Source: Anaeromyces robustus
Lineage: Eukaryota > Neocallimastigomycota > Neocallimastigomycetes > Neocallimastigales > Neocallimastigaceae
NCBI GenBank assembly: GCA_002104895.1
Contig: MCFG01000160.1
Span: 1-64,000 of the forward strand
Reading direction: 5' to 3'
Length of the DNA: 64,000 nt
The notes under the pieces were generated by a model. That model was given only the letters and a program-made list of their open reading frames with translations. It did not search any database and was not told the DNA's origin. Below, piece after piece: positions 58,201 through 64,000 of this stretch. A program made the position numbers and the translations under genes. The stretch's first letter is position 1. Every line of letters begins with the position of its first letter.

Positions 58201-60226
58201 TTAATTATATTATTTAAGATAGAACTAACTTTTCTAAAAGAAAAAAATATACCTTTTTTTAAAAATAAAAATAAGAATAATAATAATAATATATATATAT
58301 ATATTTTTAAAAATGAAACATTTGTAAACTTTTTTAAAATATCAAAATTAACTTTTTTTTTTTTGAAACAATTTCCTATTAGTAAAAAGAAAACTATTTT
58401 ATAATATTATAAGATTATATATATAATGGTAATTTAAAAAAAAAATTATTCCAAGCAGATTCATTTTAACTTTAAAATGAAAAATAACCTTCTTTCTTTT
58501 ATAGTTATTTTAATCTATGGTATTATTATAATTTAAAATTAAAAAGGTTATATATTAGAAAAAGGTTATATTCTAAAGGAATCAAAAAAAAGGTTAAAAA
58601 AAATTTTTTTTTTATTTTTTATAACCGTAGAACCTAATTTTTCATATTGTTTTAAAAAAAAAAAAAAAGGAAAATATTTTTTTTTATTTAATAAAAGAAT
58701 TAAACACACTAATTTAATGTAAAAAACTATAATATACTATTATCATTATTATTAAGATTTAAAATTTAAGATTTTTAAACTATTTATTTTAAATAGGTTT
58801 CTTCAATTATGAAAAAAAAATATTTATTCCATCATCTTTTTCATTAATTTTTCTTTTTTTCTTTTCTTTTCTTTTTTTTAAAAAAAAAATAATAAAATAA
58901 TAATAATTAAATCTTAATAATTATAAAAAGATCATTTGATAGAAATAAAAATAGATTTATGATTTATTAATTAAATCTTGATTTTAAACTAAAAAAGTAG
59001 GGTAATTTAACGTATAGATTATTTTTTATTATTATTATTATTATTATAATTATTTTTGAAATAAAATAGACCTCATAATTTTATCGATTTATATAAAATT
59101 AAAATTTAAAAAAAAAAAAAAAATCAACAATTATATAGTTATTGAATGAAATATAGGTTTTATTCATTCAATGTTTTAAATTTAATGTATGAGCCACATT
59201 GTATCAATATAAAAAAAATTTACCATTTGTAATTCTTTATTAGAATATAAATTATATTAAGACTATATGGAAAGAATAATGTTAAAAGTCATTAATTAGG
59301 TCAACTATATATTAATAATATATTTTTTATAATAATTATAATTAAACTTAATATTTAGAATAATCATTTATTCAATACTTTTTCTGTGTTGATTATTCTA
59401 AATTTTAAGATAATCATAATGATTTTTAATAAAAAAAAAAAAATACTTTTAATAATAATATTTTATATTTACATTATTACTATAAAAAAACTCTTTTATA
59501 ATATTATATTATTATTATAATTGTAATTATATATTAATTATATATGATAAAATTATGTTAATATACTTTTTTATTTTATTATAATAACGATTTTTTTTTT
59601 TCCTTTCCAATAATATTTAAAGATAAAAATTTTTTTTGTTTGAAAAAAAAATTTATTTATTTTTTAAAATATTAAATTTTATTAAATTTTTACCATAAAA
59701 ATATTTTTTCATTATTAAAAAAAAAAAAATATTATTATTATTATTTTAATTTTTTGACCCTATTTTAGTTTTCATTTCTATTATATAAAAAAAAATAAAT
59801 ATAAAATATAAAATATATATTATATGATATGATGGACGATTAGATTATATTAACTACAAATAAATAATTATTTTTTTTTTATCAAATTATTATAAAAAAA
59901 ATTTTTACTAATAATAATATTTATATATAGATAAAAACTGTAAAGATATTAAAGAAAAAATATTTTATTTTCTAATAATTATTTTTATAACTAAAGTTTC
60001 TAGATTTCTTTAAAATTCAATGACTAATGACTAATTCAAATTTGGAAAAAAAAAAAAAAAAAAAGGTAACACGGACTAATTAAAAAAATGATAATATGAG
60101 TAGCACGATATCCATTTTTTAATATTTTATTTAAAACAATAGACTCATTTTCAAATTTTAATTTAAATAAATTTACACATTTTCAAATTTTTTGTTACAT
60201 GTACAAATTATTTAAACATCCATTGA
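58201..60226. other. A/T-rich intergenic DNA
   Basis: Noncoding. A small inverted repeat with arms TTTAGAATAATCA (about 59355) and TGATTATTCTAAA (about 59390) is the only structure noticed. Confidence 0.5.
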
Positions 60227-60367
<141 letters not shown>

Positions 60368-60669
60368 ATTCTTCTTACTATTATAAATTTAAAAAATATA
60401 TATATATATTTTTTGTTGTTTTTTTTTTTGTTTATGATGTTGGTTTCACCAATAATTATTTATGTAATTCAAAAATAGTTTACATTTTAAAAAAGGATAT
60501 TTATAAGCCACAAAATTAGAATTAATCTTTTACAATGTTTTACATTATTAAAATTTAAAAATAAAATTATTTTTTAATAATTTACATGAAACAAAAACGA
60601 AAATGAAATTTCTTTTTCTATATTAATAAATAATATTTAATTTATTATTAATTAAAATTTTAATTGTAA

Positions 60670-60783
60670 ATAAATAAATAAATAAATAAATAATATTTGA
60701 TAATAATAATAATAATAATAAATAAATAATAATAAATAAATAAATAAATAAATACTTAATAAATAAATAAATAATAATTATGA

Positions 60784-60826
<43 letters not shown>

Positions 60827-60832
60827 AAAGTA
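60670..60832. repeat. (AAAT)n array, opposite orientation, interrupted
   Basis: AAAT units mixed with (AAT)n, i.e. the reverse complement of the neighbouring TTTA arrays. Confidence 0.85.
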
Positions 60833-61010
60833 ATCAATCATTTTATTTATTTTTTTTTAAATAATACTAAACGTATTTAATAATTTTTTTTCTTTTTCTA
60901 TGACTTTTACTATTATTCTTTATTATTATTATTATTATTATTATCCATTATTTATTAATATTTGTCATAATTAATTAATAAGATAAATAAAATTAAATAA
61001 AATTAATTTA

Positions 61011-61042
<32 letters not shown>

Positions 61043-61309
61043 AAGAAAAAAGAAAAAAGGAAAAAGCCGTTTACTTAATTATTTATTATTTATTATTATT
61101 AAATTATTATTATTAAATTATTGTCTAAAATAGTTTAGGATTGTCAATTTATACTTATTTTTTATTTAAATTTGAGTTTATTTATCTATTTTAAATAGTT
61201 AAAGCCATATATTAATGAAGAACGAATAAAAATTGAAAAACTGTTTAAAATAAAAATAAAAAATAATAAAATGTATCTTTTGTGTAAATATCTTTTACAT
61301 AATAAATGA

Positions 61310-61450
61310 TGAATGAATAATAAAACTGATAATAATGAATAATAATGAATAATAGTAATAATAATAGTAATTAATAGTAATTAATAAGAAATAAGAAATA
61401 AGAAATAAGAAATAATAAGAAATAATAAGTAATAATGAATAATAATAATT
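61310..61450. repeat. Compound (AATAATG)/(AATAAGA) micro-tandem
   Basis: Short units GAATAAT, TAATAGTAAT and AGAAATA repeated in series; noncoding. Confidence 0.7.
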
Positions 61451-61632
61451 TATTATTATTACTATAGATAAATATTTATTATTTATTATCATTATCTTTT
61501 ATATTATAAATATTATTATTATTATGATAATTATTTATTGTTATTCTATTTCTTTTTCTAAATATATCTACACTTTCTATAATTATGAAAAACACAAAGT
61601 TTACTTTTTAAAAATCATTTTTATTGTATAAT

Positions 61633-61795
<163 letters not shown>

Positions 61796-61891
61796 TATCT
61801 AATTTTATAATAAGATAATTCAATCATTCAATAATTAATATTAATATTTATCTTAATTAATTAATTGTTTTATTATTTATTAAATAATATA

Positions 61892-61925
<34 letters not shown>

Positions 61926-63589
61926 TTTTTTTGATTAATTAATGAATTAAAAATTTTTGAGATTTGATAAAAAAATAAATAAAAAAACGTGTGTAAATAA
62001 AATAAAAATAAAATAAATATAAAATAAAAAATAATCTAAATTTAAATTATTTAAAAAAAAAAATAAAAAGAAGCAAAAAAATAATTAAAATAATTTTTTT
62101 AGATAAACCAATTAAAAAAAAATATTAATTTAAAATAAATAAATAAATATTAATCTAAATAAATAAATAAAATAAATAAATAAATAAATATTAATTAATT
62201 AAGTAAATAAAATAATAAATTATGATAATGATAATGCAAAAAAAATAAACAACATCAACAAATTTTGCCATTCAAAAATTAATATTTAACTAAAAATAAC
62301 AACACTTTATCTAAATTAAAATATATATATATATATATATCTAATAAAAATTATTTAAATAATAATATATATATAAGATAGTTGATATATAATTTTTACC
62401 ATAACTATTACTATGAATATTATCATTATTATCATTAATCATTATAATTATTACTATTATTATATTTAATTAGAACCATTTATTATTATTTCTATTATTT
62501 ATTATTTTTTTATTTCTATTATTTATTATTATTATTATTATATTATTATTATAAAATATTATTATTTATTACTATTTCTATTATTTATTTACTCTATTGT
62601 TTATTATAAAATTATCCAATAAATAAATAAAGTATTTATAAAATTAATAAACAAAAAAAGCCATCTTATAAATAAAAAAATAAAAAAAAAAAAAAAGCCA
62701 TAAGCCATCAAAGAAATATTTAATATTTTAGATTAAGAAAAAAAAAAAAGTGTATCATTATAGCATAATTTAATATATTTTGTTATGATCGTATGATTAT
62801 ATTTGTATTCATTATTATTGACTTGTTTTACTAATTTTTACTTCTTTTATCATTAAATTATCTAAATAATTAAATAATCAATGCCATTATTAATCAATAT
62901 ATATTTATTAAATCTTTTGATATAAAAAAAAAACTATAATCAATTAGAAAAGAAGAAGAAAAAAAAGTTTATACTTAGAGATAAATAAAAAAATAATAAT
63001 AATAGAAAAAAATACTTTTTTTTTTTTTTTTTATTATTATACTTTTGTTTTTGTTTTTTATTCTTTTTTTTTTTTTTTTTTAATCATATATATATTTTAT
63101 AAAAAAATATTTTATACTATACATTAATCATAAAATTATAATTAATTCAATTACTAATTATTAATATTATTAATTATTAATTAATTATAATAAATTTATG
63201 ATAAATAAAAATGAGATTTGATAGTGTTAACAGGTATAATAAATATTTATATTGAATAATAAATATTTTTAATATAAAACTTGTTTTTGTTTTTGGTTTT
63301 GTTTTTTTTTTTTTTTTTTTTTATCATTAGTATATTATTATTGATCTTTTTTTCTTTTTTTTTTTTGTTTTATCATATTGTTATAATTGTTTCCTTTTTA
63401 TTGTTATTATTATTATAACATTATAAATTTTTTGTTATATATATATTTTTTTTTCGAGTTTTTTTGTTATTATTTTATATAATACAGTTTTCTTTTTTTT
63501 CTTATAATAAGATTTTAATTATTTATTTATTTATTTTATTTATATATATAATATATATGTATATATAATGAATAGAAAGTCTAATAAAA
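61796..63589. other. A/T-rich intergenic DNA
   Basis: Simple repeats only, including (TA)n at 61888-61907 and 62322-62339, (TTATTA)n at 62400-62600 and poly-T at 63306-63322. No coding frame seen. Confidence 0.55.
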
Positions 63590-63869
63590 TTAACCAAAAA
63601 GATCCCAGTCAGCAACATTGAATGATTTTATTAATTGTTTAAAGATTTCATCAGAAACATTTTCTTGACCTTCAACACTTTGAGTTCTACTACTACTCTT
63701 ACTACCAATATATACTGGGCAATTATATGATATAAGTATATCAGTTTCAATTGAAGGAACTCTTATAACAGCTAAATAAATATTAACAACATTTTTGGCA
63801 TCAGCATCTTTTTCATTAAATTTAGATATAATTTGTTTACCAAGGACAAGTTTTTTAATAGAATCAATT
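63590..63869 (-). CDS. MOG1: Mog1/RANGRF-like Ran-binding protein, last exon
   Basis: Minus strand, partial. The exon begins after an AG acceptor (TAG at 63872-63870) and ends at TAA 63592-63590, about 92 codons. The segment 'VVNIYLAVIRVPSIETDILI' then 'SYNCPVYIG' matches the Mog1 core ('LRLPQYQTDLLLTFNQP' in human RANGRF). The end 'LIKSFNVADWDLFG' matches 'LVTSLTLHDPNIFG' at the Mog1 C-terminus. Mog1 binds Ran GTPase and promotes nucleotide release during nuclear transport. 63870-64000 reads as intron (A/T-rich, no frame), so upstream exons lie outside the window. The exact acceptor could shift by a few bases. Confidence 0.8.
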
Positions 63870-63876
63870 CTATTTT

Positions 63877-63907
<31 letters not shown>

Positions 63908-64000
63908 TATAATTTTTTTTTTTTAATTGATGGATGAATAAAAATATAAAATATGAATGGAAGTATTTGAAAATTGATTATTATTATTATTATTATTATT

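Overview
The window looks like nuclear DNA of an anaerobic gut fungus (Neocallimastigomycota; genus not determinable). The evidence is extremely A/T-rich noncoding DNA full of homopolymers and (TTTA)n arrays, islands of less A/T-rich coding sequence, short A/T-rich spliceosomal introns, Asn-rich proteins, and two secreted GH45 cellulases carrying tandem fungal dockerin (CBM10-type) domains, which are the mark of the fungal cellulosome. All identifications come from reading the translations by eye; no database search was run.

Layout. 1-796 (-): 3'-truncated LURP-one-related (LOR/tubby-like) protein. 1899-2211: a degraded gene relic. 3332-6306 (-): F-box-like protein in two exons joined by an in-frame 344-bp intron. 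10433-12727 (+): ankyrin-repeat protein with a duplicated start region. 13.9-26.9 kb: a cluster of small secreted proteins. It holds one intact gene at 16.6 kb, one frameshifted at 19.5 kb and one intact on the minus strand at 22.5-23.2 kb, plus at least three decayed relatives. The cluster is embedded in repeated noncoding cassettes and a MITE-like inverted-repeat element. 28.4-33.5 kb: two tandem GH45 dockerin endoglucanases (-). 34.6-42.8 kb: a tandem segmental duplication of about 4.3 kb, each unit carrying one leucine-rich-repeat gene (-) with a bacterial-looking N-terminal domain. 43.5-47.4 kb: repeats and a gene remnant. 47427-47804 (+): small NPF-motif protein. 50628-54184 (-): a seven-exon gene, 698 codons plus stop, related to the CASTOR/GATS ACT-domain family; all exon phases close. 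54.2-63.6 kb: mostly A/T-rich noncoding DNA with an Hsp70-like relic, a relic copy of the CASTOR-like last exon, a 68-nt palindrome and long (TTTA)n arrays. 63590-63869 (-): last exon of a Mog1/RANGRF-like Ran-binding protein that runs off the window.

The most distinctive feature is the 13.9-26.9 kb cluster. Its three recognisable members share a 20-residue signal peptide, a short acidic pro-region ending at a dibasic site (KR or RR; SR in the first copy), and a TATA/initiator block placed 136-138 bp upstream of each ATG. Their C-terminal parts differ greatly. This is consistent with a young, fast-evolving family of Kex2-processed secreted proteins that I cannot assign to any family I know. 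The two GH45 genes also suggest recent gene conversion of the catalytic module.
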